This document shows, piece after piece, positions 12,217 through 23,055 of a DNA stretch of 64,000 nt. The notes under the pieces were generated by a model. The model had not been told where the DNA came from and ran no database searches. It saw only the letters and a program-made list of their open reading frames with translations. How positions within the stretch are numbered: the first letter of the stretch is position 1; every line of letters begins with the position of its first letter. The translations under genes were made by a program, and so were the position numbers. The stretch is from assembly GCF_017968845.1 (NCBI RefSeq), contig NZ_CP072876.1:124001-188000 (forward strand), in the 5' to 3' direction. The DNA is from Microbacterium sp. NIBRBAC000506063 (GTDB lineage Bacteria; Actinomycetota; Actinomycetes; Actinomycetales; Microbacteriaceae).

Positions 12217-15200
12217 GACCCGATCGTCGCGGATCACCAGATCGTCGGCGACGTAGTACAGGGCGACGTCGATCTCCTCCAGCGGCACCCCGTGACGGCG
12301 GTGATAGGCCAGCCGGTAGAGGGCCAGCTGCAGCATCCGTTCCTCGCGCTCGGCGGCGTTCCGCGGCGGACGACCCGTCTTCCAGTCCACGATCTCGAGG
12401 CGCCCGCCGCGATCGGTCCGACGGTAGACGGCGTCGAGCTTGCAGATCACGATGTGATCGGGCGCCCCGGCCGCCCGGGGAGGGCGAAGTCGATCTCGGT
12501 CTCGACCTCCACCGGGGAGAGCTGTGCCCACTCGCTCCTCTCGAAGATCTCCTGCAGGCGTGAGAGGTCCGCTTCGTCGTCTGCGGAGATCGCGGCCGAG
12601 TGATCCGCCGCACTCGGTTCCTCCTCATCGATCTCCCACAGCGCCGCATCCGGCGCGGCGCCCGTCCCACGAGGCCGGAGCGATGCTCCACCCAGGCGTG
12701 GAAGAGCGTGCCCAGTCGTGTCTGACGATACGGGCGCTCGGGCATGGGCCGGACGAGGCTGCGCACCGTGCCGGCGTAGTCGGCGACGTAGTCCTTGAAA
12801 CGAGAGGCCGGCACACGCGTCGGCGCGTCGGCGACGACGCCGGCCCGGCGGGCGGCGCGCTCGGCGAGCAGGCGGGACAGCTCCGGTGTGGCAGCGGCGG
12901 CGGGTTCGGCCTGCGCGCGCCGCACGGCCTCCGCCGCCCGGGTGACGACTGCGCGACGCGCGCCCAGCGGGTCCTGCGGCCAGAGCAGGGTCTTCTCGGC
13001 GCCCTCGTAGGGGTTCTCTTCGCCGTCGACCTCGGCGATCGGCTCGGCGCCGAGCACGTCGATCGCCTCGAGCAGGAACGGGCTCGCCGAACGGGGCTTC
13101 TTCTGCCCGGCCCAGTGCGAGCCTGTGAGCAGAAGATCCTCGCGGGCGCGCGTGACCGCGACATAGGCCAGCCGTCGCTCCTCTTGCTGCTGATAGTCCC
13201 GGTAGTCGTTCTTGAACCGCGTGAGTGCGCCCGGGCCGAGGCGCTCCTGCTCGTCAGAGAGGCCACGAAGGCCTTCTGCCGCTTGGCGGGGTCGGTCTCG
13301 GTGTCGTCGGGAGGGATCCACTCGAAGGTTGGCAGGGCGTCGCGATCGCCGCGGAGCGGGAAGGGCAGCACGCCGAAGCCGAACCAGCCCGAGGTGTCGG
13401 TGGGCCGGGAGGGAAGCTCGTCCGCGACCATCCGTACGACGGCGACCGCGTCCCACTCTAGCCCTTTGGAGCCGTGGATGGTCAGCAGCTGCACGACACC
13501 GGGTTCGGGCGGCTCCGCGCGAGGCATGAGCTCGTCGCTGCTCTCGGCCTTCTCCAGCCATGCCAGCAGGCTCCCGATCGTGCCGCGCTCGTCGGCGGCG
13601 AGGAAGGCGCGCACCTCGTCGGCGAAGGCACGCAGCTGCGTGGAGGCGACCCGCGCCGGTCCGCGCGTCTCGTTCGCCGCCAGCTCGATGTCCAGGCGCA
13701 GTTCGAGCTCGATGAGCCGGATCAGCTCGGGAAGCGGCTGGGTGATCGCATGACGCAGCCGCTCGAGCATCTCTCCCGCCGCCCGGATGCGCGCCCGCCC
13801 TCGGGCGTGATGCGCTCGATCAGCCGATAGCCGTCGCGGAGCCCGCGCAGCACGTCGACGGCGTCGATGATCGACACGGCCTCATCGGCGCCGCGCGAGG
13901 AACGCACGCGCGCCCGCAGCTCCTCGGGAAGCGGCAGCAGCCCCGCGTCGCGCTTGGAAAGCTCTCGGGCCAGATCGTGCAGCGCCGCCATGTCTGCCAC
14001 CCCGACGCCGAAGCGCGGGCCGACCAACAGCCGGATCAGCGCCGAGCCCGCGGTCGGATCATGGATCACCCGGAGCGTCGAGACGACGTCGACGACCTCC
14101 GGCGTGGCGAGCAGTCCGCCGAGCCCGAGGATGCGGTGCGGGATGCCGCGTGCGGCCAGCGCCGCGGCGAAGGTCTGCATGTGCCGCTTGGAGCGGAACA
14201 GGATCGCCCCGTGTGCGGGCGCGGCGCATCGGGGTGCGCCCCTCGTGCGCGGCGCGCCGCTGGGCGAACCACTCTGCGACCGCCTCGGCCTCGTCGTCGA
14301 CGGTGAGCGCGTAACGGATCTCGGCCCTGCCCTCCCCGGCGCCGGGCCGCGGCTCGAGCGGGGGCACGTCGAGCCCGGGCGCTGCAGCGGCACGAGCAGC
14401 CGGTTGGCGACGTCGAGGATGCGCCGCTCGTTGCGCCAGCTCGTCATCAGGTTGTGCGTCTGTGCGGGCAGCGCCTCGGCGAACGACCGGGAGAACGCGT
14501 AGAGGTTGTCGGCGCTCGCGCCGCGCCAGCCGTAGATCGACTGATGCGGGTCGCCCACGGCCATCACGGCGCTGTCGCGGAAGAGCTCCGCGAGGAAGCG
14601 CGTCTGGATCACCGAGGTGTCCTGGTACTCGTCCAGCAGCACGACCCGGTGCTGCTCGCGCAATTCCTCGCGCACATCCGGCGAGGACTCCACGATGTCG
14701 TAGGCGCCGGCGACCTGGTCGGCGAAGTCGAGCACCCCGCGGCGCTGCTTCTCGACGAGGTACTCGCGCACGAGCGCGGTGAGCGCCGGAAGCGCCTGCA
14801 GGTTGCCCGCCGCCTTGTCGACGTCGCCGTTGCTGCGCCCGGGGCGAACGCCGCCGCCTGCTCCACGGCGATCCGATCCGCGCGGTCCAGGTCGGCGCGA
14901 TGATCAAGAGCGTCGCCGGCCAGACGCTGCACCGCATCGACCACAGTGCCCACGGCCAGGTCGATGTCCTCCAGCCCCGGAAGATCCGCCCGGAGCACGA
15001 CGTCGCGCGCGAGCATCCATGAGGCCGCCTGGCTCAGCATCGCGGCATCCGGATCCCGCCCGATCCGGGCGGCATGCTCGCGCACGATCCCGTCGGCGAA
15101 GGCGTTGTACGTCGAGACCCGCGGACGGATCAGCACGTCTTCGGCCGCGGGCGTCGACGCCGGATCCCACCCTGTGTCGAAACGGACCGCGAGCTCATCG

Positions 15201-15606
15201 AGCACGTGTCGGCGCACAAGGGCGCGCTGGCGACCGGGGGCGGCGTCGTCGACCCTCGTGAGCGCCCCGGATGCCACGATCTCCGGCAGATGGGCGAGGA
15301 GCCCTCGCCGCCCGTACTCGTCGATGACCGCCAGCCGCGCCCCGATGCGTTCGGCCAGCTCCCCCGCCGCTTTGCGCGTGAACGTCAGCCCGAGGATCTC
15401 ATCGCGACGCACGTGCCCGTTCGCGACCAGCCAGACGACCCTCCCCGACATCGTCTCGGTCTTGCCGCTGCCGGCCCCGGCGACGACGAGCGCGGGCGAC
15501 GGCGGCGCCTCGATCACGCTCTGCTGCGCCGGCGTGGGCGAAGGCAGTCCGAGCGCTGCGGCGACGTCGGTCGCGCTGATCCCCGCGAACCCTCCCAGGC
15601 GGTCAT
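12163..15606 (-). CDS. AdnB-like UvrD-type helicase with PD-(D/E)XK nuclease, frameshifted
   Basis: Double-strand-break resection enzyme subunit. A UvrD/Rep motor carries Walker A GAGSGKT, motif II LLDEYQDTSVIQTRF, motif III VGDPHQSIYGWRGAS, motif V IHGSKGLEWDAVAV and motif VI RRLAYVAVTRAREDLLLTG. A C-terminal RecB-like nuclease reads KLDAVYRR, EIVDWKTGR and QLALYRLAY. The repaired length is about 1,150 residues. At least eight shifts occur, near 15582, 14840, 14366, 14228, 13797, 13252, 12665 and 12480. The start at 15606 overlaps the stop of the AdnA-like gene (ATGA), as expected for a heterodimer. The mycobacterial counterpart is Rv3201c. The motor motifs are all intact, so this should be the active motor. 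Confidence 0.87.
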
Positions 15607-18600
15607 GCGCTCACCGCGGGGATCGTGTGGATCCGGCAGGGCTTGCCGCGTCCCTGCATGTCGGCGCAGTGCGCCTCGACGTGCGCGGTGAAGCTGCTCG
15701 CGGACATCCCGCGCGCCGCATCCGCGACCCGCCGCAGGAAGGCGGTGCGGGCGTCGTCGTCGAGCCGGTGCTGATGGGCGATGCGGAAGTCGCTCCTGCT
15801 GAGCGTCTTGGCGACCAGCAGCAGGCGGGCGCCGGCGAGCGCCGCCGGGTCGGCGCCGTCGATCAGCCCGTGCCGGACGGCGATCTGATAGGCGGCCAAC
15901 TGCGCGTTCTCGGCGACCTTGGCGTCGGTCTCGGGCTCGTACTTGCCGGTCTTCAGGTCGACGACGACCACGCGCTCCCCGTCGCCGCCCATGCCCGTCC
16001 ATCCGTTGCCGCGGGCGTCGGGGAACTCGCCGGCCCCGGACGGATAGGCCTCCACCCGGTCGATGAAGCCGTGGATGATCGCCTCCTGCGCCGCGGCGGC
16101 GTCACCCTCTCCGATCGCGCGCACGGAGTTCTCCCCCTCGGGGTCCGCCTCTTCGAGCGCCACGGCGAAGCGGAACTCGACCTCGCCGGCGATGAGCCTG
16201 CCGCCCTGGCGCGCGGCATCGCCCAGGTAGCCGTGGAGACGGTCGATGTAGGTGTCGGCGCGGCGGCGTTCCTTCCGCCCGATCCACTCGGCCTCGAAGT
16301 CGAGCTCGGGCCAGTGCTCGGCGAGGATCGCCCGCATCCGCTCCAGGTCGCCGTCGGGCACCCTCTCCATCGCCTCGTGCACGATCGTGCCGATGCCGGC
16401 CGACGGCGGCAGCACGGTGTCTCCGCCGAGGGCGGAGACCGCCCAGTTCAGGCCGCACTCCTCGAAGGACTCCATGCGCGAGGGCGACACATGCGCCGCC
16501 TCGGCCGTGAGGTCGCGCAGGGGCGCCTGCGTCGACGGCGCGGCCATGCCGTACCACTCCTCGGGATCCGCGCCGGGCACGCCCTCGCGCGCCAGCACGG
16601 CGAGCTGCTGGGCGGCCTCGCTCCTCTCCTGCTCGGACGAGGACGTCGTCAGCGTGCGCCGGTGCCGCATGACGAGCCCGCGCAGCGTCAGCGGATGCTC
16701 CGCCGAGGGATGGTCGGATGCCGGAGGCGGCTCGGGCAGGAAGGAGAAGAACGGGCTCGGGCCCGTGTCGTCATCGTCGACGGCGGTGACGACCAAGAGG
16801 CGACGCGCCCGCGTCAGCGCGCGGACGAACAGCCGCAGTTCATCGTGCAGCGCGGCCCTGCGACGGTCCAGTAGGGCGGCATCCGGGCCCGACAGTCGCC
16901 AGGCCGAGAGCATGCCTCCGCGCAGTCGAACGTTCGGCCACACCCCCTCTTGCACGCCGGCGATGACGACGGCCTCGTACTCCGTGCCGAGCGCCGACGC
17001 CGGGGTGAGAAGCGTCACGACGCCGGGCCTGTCGGGGCGGAGAGGCTGTCTTCGGGGACCTCGCTGCCGAGGATGTCGTGGATGAACACCGCCGGGCGCT
17101 CGTCGGGCGTGCGCTCCACGAAGCGCTTGGCCGCATCGAACAGCGCCACGAGACTGTCGAGCGCGCGGGCGATCTCCGCGCCCCGGGTTGCTCGGCGGCC
17201 GCCCGCCACCTGTTCTGGAGTCCTGACCGCTCCCACACCCGCCACAGCAGGTCATGGGCCGTCTCTCCCGCCGCCGCGGCGGCGGCGGTCTCGGCGAGGG
17301 TCGTCGCGAAGCGCCCCGCGACGCGCGCCTCCGGAGCGTCGATCAGGGTGAGATGAGCGGGATGCTCCATGGCCTGGCGCAGCAGTTCCATGGCGGGTGT
17401 CGTCCCCCCGTCGGCGAGCTCCCGGTGCCGCAGCCGGGCGCGCAGCCGGCGCAGCCCCACCGCGTCCAGGCCGCCGAAGGGCGAGCACAGCGCCTCGGCG
17501 AGCTCCTGCGCCGTGCGCTCCCCCGCGGGCTTCAGCGCGAGGGCCACGATGCGCACGATGTCGCGCACGGCGTTCTCGCTCGCCAGTGGGCGCTGCACGC
17601 CGGCGGATCGTGTGGGCACCTCACGCGCCGCCAGCTCCGCCTCCAGTGCGAGGATCTGGCGCGTGTCATGGGCGATGACCGCCATGTCGCCCCAGGCGAT
17701 GCCGCCGCTGAGGTGCCAGTCGCGCAGGACGCCCGCGACCCGGTCGGCCTCTTCGTAGGTGGAGGCCGCGAGGAAGGTGGAGACGGCCGCATCCTCGTCG
17801 TCGGATGCGGGCGCCGGCGGCCTCCGGTGCTCGACCCGGCCGGCGACGCCGATGGCCTGCGTGAGCGTGCGGGTGAGCGCCGTCAGCGCCGGGACCTGAC
17901 GGTGGGCTCTTCCAGCACGAACACCCGCTCGAGGGAGGTGACGAGCTCGTCGAACAGCTGCGGGCTCGCGCCGCGGAAGGTTCCGGAGGAGATGTCGGGG
18001 TCGCCGAAGGCGAGCACCGCGATCCCGCGTGCGCGAAGCGCCCGCACGAGGGACACGCCGCCGGGGGTCAGCTCCTGCGCGTCGTCGATGAGCACGATGC
18101 GCAGGTCGGACAGTGGGCCGAGGGTCGCATCGTCGACCCGGCGCAGGAGTGCCGCGGCCTCGCTGACGAGGTCGGGGATGTCGCGGTGCGCGGAGCGCAT
18201 GTGCTCCTGGACGGCCCGGTACTCGGTGAGGAAGTCACCCACAGAACGCCACGTCTCGTTGTCGGAGGCGCGCAGCTCGGCGGCGGTCACGCCACGCTCC
18301 GTGCACTCGGCGAGGAAGGCCCGCAGCTCGGAGCGGAAGCCCGTCGAGGCCCGCACGGCGGGGCTGAGCTGCGCCGGCCAGCGACTCGGCGCGCCGTCGG
18401 CCTCGTCGTCGGCATCCCCGGCGAGCAGGTCGGCGATGATGCGATCCTGGTCGGCGCCGGTGAGCAGTGCGGGAGGCTCCTCGCCGGCACGCACCGCCGC
18501 CGCGCGCACCACCTGGAACGCGAAGGACGCCAGCGAACGCGCCAACGGCCCCGGCGTCGCCTGGCCGATGCGCACACCGATCGCGTCGCGCAGGTGCGTC

Positions 18601-18782
18601 GCGGCCTGCCTGCTCGGCGTCAGCACGAGGAGCGCCTCGGGCGGGAGCGCATGGACCTCCAGCAGGGCGATCACCCGCGCGACGAGCGTCGTCGTCTTCC
18701 CCGTTCCCGGTGCCCCGATCACGACGCCGGATGCCGAGACGGCCGCATCGATCACGTGTCTCTGCGCGGCATCCGGTGTCAT
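15603..18782 (-). CDS. AdnA-like helicase-nuclease subunit, frameshifted
   Basis: Partner of the AdnB-like protein. Walker A is GAPGTGKTTTLVARV near residue 20. The motif II equivalent reads VLIDDAQEL, with DD where DE is usual. Motif III is weak (AFGDPDISSGTFRGA). A RecB-family nuclease sits near the C-terminus (VEFRF, GFIDRVEAYP, VVVVDLKTGKYEP, AAYQ). Cysteines in SFEECGLNW and in the last 30 residues could ligate a metal cluster, but that is a guess. Shifts lie near 17890, 17185 and 17037; the repaired length is about 1,060 residues. The ATG at 18782 is the best start. The mycobacterial counterpart is Rv3202c. Confidence 0.85.
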
Positions 18783-18863
18783 GCTCTCCACGCTATCGGG
18801 CGGCGCCGACACTCCCGGACGGGCGGTAGAGTTGGGGCATCCCGATCTACGCGAGGAGCACGA

Positions 18864-19088
18864 GTGGAAATCCGCATCGGCATCATCAACAGCGGCCGTG
18901 AGCTGAACTTCGAGACCGGCGCCACCTCTGCCGAGGTGCAGAAGCAGGTCGCCGACGCTCTCGACCAGAACGCCACGCACATCACGCTGAGCGATGTGAA
19001 GGGCAACTCCTACATCGTCCCGACCGCCAACCTCGGCTACATCGAGCTGGGCACCGAAGAGTCCCGCCGCGTCGGCTTCGTCGCCTGA
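18864..19088 (+). CDS. DUF3107 family small protein
   Basis: A 74-residue intact protein that matches DUF3107 (Rv3208A-like). It begins EIRIGIINSGRELNFE and contains THITLSDVKGNSYIVPTANLGYIELG. The GTG start is preceded by a GAGGAG ribosome site. Its promoter region has TAGAGT about 30 bases upstream of the start. It is divergent from the AdnA-like gene. The family is widespread in actinobacteria and lacks a defined activity; small beta-rich soluble protein by sequence. Confidence 0.9.
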   Translation: MEIRIGIINSGRELNFETGATSAEVQKQVADALDQNATHITLSDVKGNSYIVPTANLGYIELGTEESRRVGFVA

Positions 19089-19094
19089 TCGCGC

Positions 19095-19390
19095 ATGTAC
19101 ATCCTCATCGCGCTCGTCCTGGCCTGCTCGGTCGGCATCGCCGCGCACTACTCGCTTCCCGGCCGTGATCTGCGCGGGTCGTCGTGAGCCCGGCGATCGC
19201 CACGGTCGCCGCCGGGGCGATCTACACGGGCCTGCAGTGGGCCGGCGTCGCCGAGAACAACTTCTGGCTGTGGCTGGCCAGCGTCGGCGGCGGCATCGCG
19301 ATCGGCGTCGGCGCCACGATCGCCCTCACCCGCTCGCGCGAGCAGCGCGACGCCGCCCGTGCCGAGGAGCTCGGACTCACTCCCCGCTGA
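19095..19390 (+). CDS. Small two-helix membrane protein, frameshifted
   Basis: Two pieces (ATG at 19095; continuation from about 19182 in another frame) join into one protein of about 98 residues when one G is added at 19181-19183. It has a first hydrophobic segment, YILIALVLACSVGIAA, then a second region, FWLWLASVGGGIAIGVGATIAL, and a short charged C-terminus. If the sequence is correct as read, these would be two tiny genes with starts at 19095 and GTG 19184. It follows the DUF3107 gene by six bases and is probably co-transcribed. Function unknown. Confidence 0.62.
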
Positions 19391-19430
19391 GACGGCATGT
19401 GGCCCTCCGCGGGCGCGCCGGCGCATCGGT

Positions 19431-19436
19431 TAGGCT
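19431..19436 (+). promoter_or_regulatory. -10 box of a probable leaderless promoter
   Basis: TAGGCT ends exactly six bases before the ATG at 19443, with no ribosome site in between. Confidence 0.5.
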
Positions 19437-19442
19437 CGCGTC

Positions 19443-19827
19443 ATGAACGCCTCTCGACGCACGCTCGCCCTGCTCGCCGTCGGCCTGCTCGCGCTCTCGA
19501 GCTGCGCCTCCGAGCCCGCCAATCCCGTCGCCACCTTCGAGGTCGCGGGCTCTGAGACCTTCAAAGTCGAGCTGGTCACCCCGGAGTTGGTCGAGCACGC
19601 CGAGAGGCTCCTTGCCGGCGACGACGTCGCCGCCATCCCCAACGGAATCGTGGTGCGCGGCGAAGCGAGCGTCAACGAACCGTGGTCGTGGCACATCGAC
19701 CCGCGCAGTTCGAGTTCGCGCGCGCGACGACCGAGGTCTGCGACGGGCTCCCCTCCTTCGTAGAGGACGAGACCGTGACCAGCCCTACTACTGCCCCTGG
19801 AGCGCGGTCCTCGTCTCGATCGACTAG
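19443..19827 (+). CDS. BP74-domain-like lipoprotein, frameshifted
   Basis: The signal peptide has a lipobox (LALSSC) near residue 21. The mature part reads FKVELVTPELVEHAERLLAG, then EPWSWHIDP, FEFARATTEVCDG and CPWSAVLVSID. This spacing (LTDPELIxxAR, WSWHLDP, EVCD, CPWSxxLV) resembles the N-terminal domain of BP74-related proteins. Two shifts, near 19703 and 19780, separate the pieces; the repaired protein is about 129 residues. The stop codon shares its CTAG with the convergent ferritin-like gene. A small lipid-anchored domain with two conserved Cys that may pair. Function unknown. Confidence 0.63.
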
Positions 19828-20536
19828 CTGGCCAGTCCGAGTCCGTCCATCCGGCGCGCGTGCGCGGACATGAGCTCGGTGTAGACGGGCTCCACGCGCT
19901 CCTCGTCCGCGAGGGCGAGCCGCTCTGCCCGCAGCGCGCCCGCGCGACGAGGATCGTGTCGCCGACGAGGCGCCTCGCCCACATCGACAGGAGCGAGCGC
20001 CACTCCGGGTCGGAGTCGATCGTCGCGCGCAGGATCCGCACGACGTCCTGGTGGGCATCGTCCTCGCTGAGGATCTCCGCGACCCGCTCCCCCGTGTCGC
20101 CGTAGCTGGAGGCCAGGGCGAGATAGAAGTCGTCGAGGATCCCGGCGGTGATGTAGACGGCCAGCAGCGTCTCGCGCTGGCGAGCGCCGATCGTCTTCCG
20201 GCGGAAGGCGTCGAGCCCCTCCTGGAAGGGAAGCATGAGCTCGGTCGGATCCGCTCCGCGCTCCCGCATGACCTCCACGATCTGACGGTGCTTGTCCAGG
20301 GCCGCCGCGGCGGCACGCGAGATCGATTCCTTCTCGACGAGGTCGGGAGTGGCCCGGATCATGCGCGAGAGCGTCTCGAAGTAGCCCAGCTGGAGATACG
20401 CGGCCTGTCCGAGGAAGCGATCCAGCTCCGGGGCGAGCTCGGCGAAATCGACACGGGTCGCGTCGCCCAGCTCGCCGCGCGAACGCAGTTTGAGAGCACG
20501 CCGCGGCTTCTTGCGCTGCCAGAACCAGGTGACCAC
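19824..20536 (-). CDS. Ferritin-like fold protein, frameshifted near its end
   Basis: A mostly helical protein of about 237 residues. It starts WFWQRKKPRRALKLRSR and has paired helices with FAELAPELDRFLGQAAYLQL and DFYLALASSYGD. Conserved Glu and His typical of ferritin-like diiron proteins appear only partly (KESISRAAAAALDKHRQI). It fits the actinobacterial group that includes Rv3210c, which lies beside rhlE and DUF3107 in mycobacteria, as here. One lost base near 19940 moves the last 35 residues to another frame. The stop at 19824-19826 overlaps the stop of the convergent lipoprotein gene. Iron binding is not proven by the sequence. Confidence 0.78.
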
Positions 20537-20571
20537 GTGTTCAGACTACTCGGCCACCGGGCGGCCTCGGG

Positions 20572-20577
20572 TAGGCT
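20572..20577 (+). promoter_or_regulatory. -10 box upstream of rhlE
   Basis: TAGGCT lies about 105 bases before the rhlE start codon. The implied leader of about 100 bases is long for this genome. Confidence 0.4.
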
Positions 20578-20682
20578 TGTCACGCCCTGCCATCGGAGCA
20601 GGGCCCCGCGCCTGAGAATCCATGAACGGCGTGGAACTTCATTTCGAGGCGGCGCGGCCGCCGGACAGGCACGTGAACTGCA

Positions 20683-22212
20683 GTGACAACTTTCGCTGAT
20701 CTCGGTATCGATCAGGACATCATCGACGCGCTCGCCTCCCGCGGGATCGTGGACGCCTTCCCCATCCAGGAGCAGACCATCCCCCTGGGGCTTCCCGGGC
20801 AGGACATCATCGGACAGGCCAAGACCGGCACCGGAAAGACGTTCGGCTTCGGCATCCCGGTCGTCCAGCGTCTGGGTCAGGACCCGGAGCCCGGCGTCAA
20901 GGCGCTCATCGTCGTGCCGACCCGTGAACTGGCCGTGCAGGTCTACGAAGACATCGACCTGCTCACGAGCAACCGCTCCACGAGCGTGGTCGCGATCTAC
21001 GGCGGCAAGGCCTACGAAGGGCAGATCGAGCAGCTCAAGGCCGGCGCGCAGATCGTCGTGGGTACGCCCGGACGACTCATCGACCTGGCCGGTCAGCGCC
21101 TGCTCGACCTCTCGAACGCGACCGAGGTCGTCCTCGACGAGGCCGACAAGATGCTCGACCTCGGCTTCCTCGCCGACATCGAGAAGATCTTCCAGAAGGT
21201 GCCGGCCATCCGCCACACCCAGCTGTTCTCCGCGACGATGCCCGGCCCGATCGTCGCCCTGGCGCGCCGCTTCATGAGCAACCCGATCCACATCCGGGCC
21301 ACCGATCCCGATGAGGGTCTGACCCAGGCCAACATCAACCACCTGGTCTACCGGGCCCACTCGCTCGACAAGGACGAGGTGATCGCCCGCATCCTGCAGG
21401 CGAACGGCCGCGGCAAGACGGTCATCTTCACGCGCACCAAGCGCGCCGCCCAGCGGCTGGTCGACGAACTGGGCGACCGCGGCTTCAACGTCGGCGGCGT
21501 GCACGGAGACATGGGTCAGGAGCAGCGCGAGCGCTCGATGGCCGCGTTCAAGGCCGGCAAGCGCGACGTCCTCGTCGCCACCGACGTCGCCGCCCGCGGC
21601 ATCGATGTCGACGACGTCACCCACGTGATCAATCACACGATCCCCGACGACGAGAAGACCTACCTGCACCGCGCCGGCCGCACCGGCCGCGCCGGCAAGA
21701 CCGGCATCGCCGTGACCTTCGTCGACTGGGACGACCTGCACAAGTGGGCTCTCATCAACCGCGCCCTCGAGTTCGGCCAGCCCGAGCCCATCGAGACCTA
21801 CTCCTCGAGCCCGCACCTGTACACCGACCTCGACATCCCCGAGGGCACCAAGGGCCGCCTGACGACGGCTCCCAAGGCCCAGCGCGACGGTCAGCGAGGC
21901 TCGCAGCGTCCGTCCAAGGCATCGGATGCCGCGGAGCAGGGCACCGACGACGGCACGACCCGCCGGCGCCGCCGGCGGCGGCGCGCCTCGGGAACCGGCG
22001 ACACCTTCGCCCAGGGAACGGATGCCGTCGCCGACACCTCCTCCACCGCCGCTCCTGTGGCGACCGTCGACCGCGACTCCGACGGCGCGGGCACGCACGA
22101 CGGCGCCGGCAAGGAGCACCACGACGGGCGCCCCGCGCCCTCGCGCCGGCGTCGCCGTCGCCGCGGCGGCTCAGGCGGTGCGGGCGGCGGTGCTCCGGTC
22201 CAGAGCGCGTGA
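20683..22212 (+). CDS. rhlE: DEAD-box ATP-dependent RNA helicase, RhlE type
   Basis: An intact 509-residue RNA helicase. The Q motif (GIVDAFPIQEQTI), Walker A (AKTGTGKT), PTRELA, DEAD (VLDEADKML), SAT and the C-terminal motif VI (HRAGRTGRAG) are all present. The core ends near residue 380. A basic low-complexity tail follows, with an RRRRRRRR run near 430 and Arg runs at the end, as in actinobacterial RhlE, where it binds RNA. The start is a GTG at 20683. The 3' end overlaps the convergent DUF817 gene by 42 bases. Likely role: ribosome assembly or RNA turnover, especially in the cold. Confidence 0.93.
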   Translation: MTTFADLGIDQDIIDALASRGIVDAFPIQEQTIPLGLPGQDIIGQAKTGTGKTFGFGIPVVQRLGQDPEPGVKALIVVPTRELAVQVYEDIDLLTSNRSTSVVAIYGGKAYEGQIEQLKAGAQIVVGTPGRLIDLAGQRLLDLSNATEVVLDEADKMLDLGFLADIEKIFQKVPAIRHTQLFSATMPGPIVALARRFMSNPIHIRATDPDEGLTQANINHLVYRAHSLDKDEVIARILQANGRGKTVIFTRTKRAAQRLVDELGDRGFNVGGVHGDMGQEQRERSMAAFKAGKRDVLVATDVAARGIDVDDVTHVINHTIPDDEKTYLHRAGRTGRAGKTGIAVTFVDWDDLHKWALINRALEFGQPEPIETYSSSPHLYTDLDIPEGTKGRLTTAPKAQRDGQRGSQRPSKASDAAEQGTDDGTTRRRRRRRRASGTGDTFAQGTDAVADTSSTAAPVATVDRDSDGAGTHDGAGKEHHDGRPAPSRRRRRRRGGSGGAGGGAPVQSA

Positions 22213-23046
22213 CGGCGGGTACACCCACGCCACGAGCACGACCGAGATGATCATCAGCAGGAACCACGAGCTCAGCTTCGAGAGCGAGACGAGTTCCCAG
22301 CCGTCGGCCTGATTCGGGTACAGCCAGGCCCCGGCCCAGGTGCCGATGTTCTCGGCGAGGTAGATGAACACCGCGACGCCGGCGAACACCGCCAGCAGCG
22401 GAAGCCTCAGCACCCGCCGCCAGACGCGCGCGTGCATGACGGTCGGCAGCCACAGGACCACGACGGCGATGAGCAGCACCCACCGCGCATCCCACCAGAA
22501 GTGGTGCGTGAAGAAGTTCACGTAGATCAAGGCGGCGACGATCGCGGTCAGCCAGCGCTTCGGATAGCGATCGAAGCGCAGGTCGTGCAGCCGGTAGACG
22601 CGCACCATGTACGAGCCGACCGCCGCGTACATGAACCCGCTGAACAGCGGCACGCCGCCGATCCTCAGTATGCCGTCGGCGGCATAGGCCCAGGAGCCGA
22701 CATCCGTCTTGAAGATCTCCATCACGGTCCCGGTCACGTGGAAGAGCACGATCACCCACAGTTCGCGCCCGGTCTCCAGGCGCCCGGCGATCATCGCGAC
22801 CTGGATGAGCACGGCCACGATCGTCAGGAAGTCGTTGCGCGCCAGCAGGGCGTCGTCGGGGTACCAGAGCCGCGCGGCGATGATGGCCACAAGCAGTGCG
22901 GCCCCGAAGATGCACGCCCACGCCTGTTTGAGCACGAAGACGCCGAACTCGATCAGCCCCGCCCGCACGCCCCGGTCCGAGGCATCGCGCAGGAGGCGAT
23001 GGGCGACGGCGTCGATGCGTCGCTCAAGGGCGGTGGATTGCTGCAC
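22171..23046 (-). CDS. DUF817 family integral membrane protein
   Basis: An intact 291-residue protein with about eight hydrophobic helices. It matches DUF817 through blocks such as RELWVIVLFHVTGTVMEIFK, GSWAYAADG, PLFSGFMYAAVGSYM and TAWLYPN-like GAWLYPNQADGWE. The family is found in many bacteria with no known activity; the conserved His, Trp and Glu residues inside helices hint at a membrane enzyme or a small-molecule carrier. The start is GTG. It lies nine bases downstream of the GH-J gene stop in the same direction, so it may receive read-through from the sugar operon, but its function is probably separate. Confidence 0.88.
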   Translation of the reverse strand: MQQSTALERRIDAVAHRLLRDASDRGVRAGLIEFGVFVLKQAWACIFGAALLVAIIAARLWYPDDALLARNDFLTIVAVLIQVAMIAGRLETGRELWVIVLFHVTGTVMEIFKTDVGSWAYAADGILRIGGVPLFSGFMYAAVGSYMVRVYRLHDLRFDRYPKRWLTAIVAALIYVNFFTHHFWWDARWVLLIAVVVLWLPTVMHARVWRRVLRLPLLAVFAGVAVFIYLAENIGTWAGAWLYPNQADGWELVSLSKLSSWFLLMIISVVLVAWVYPPSRALDRSTAARTA

Positions 23047-23055
23047 CCCTCGACG

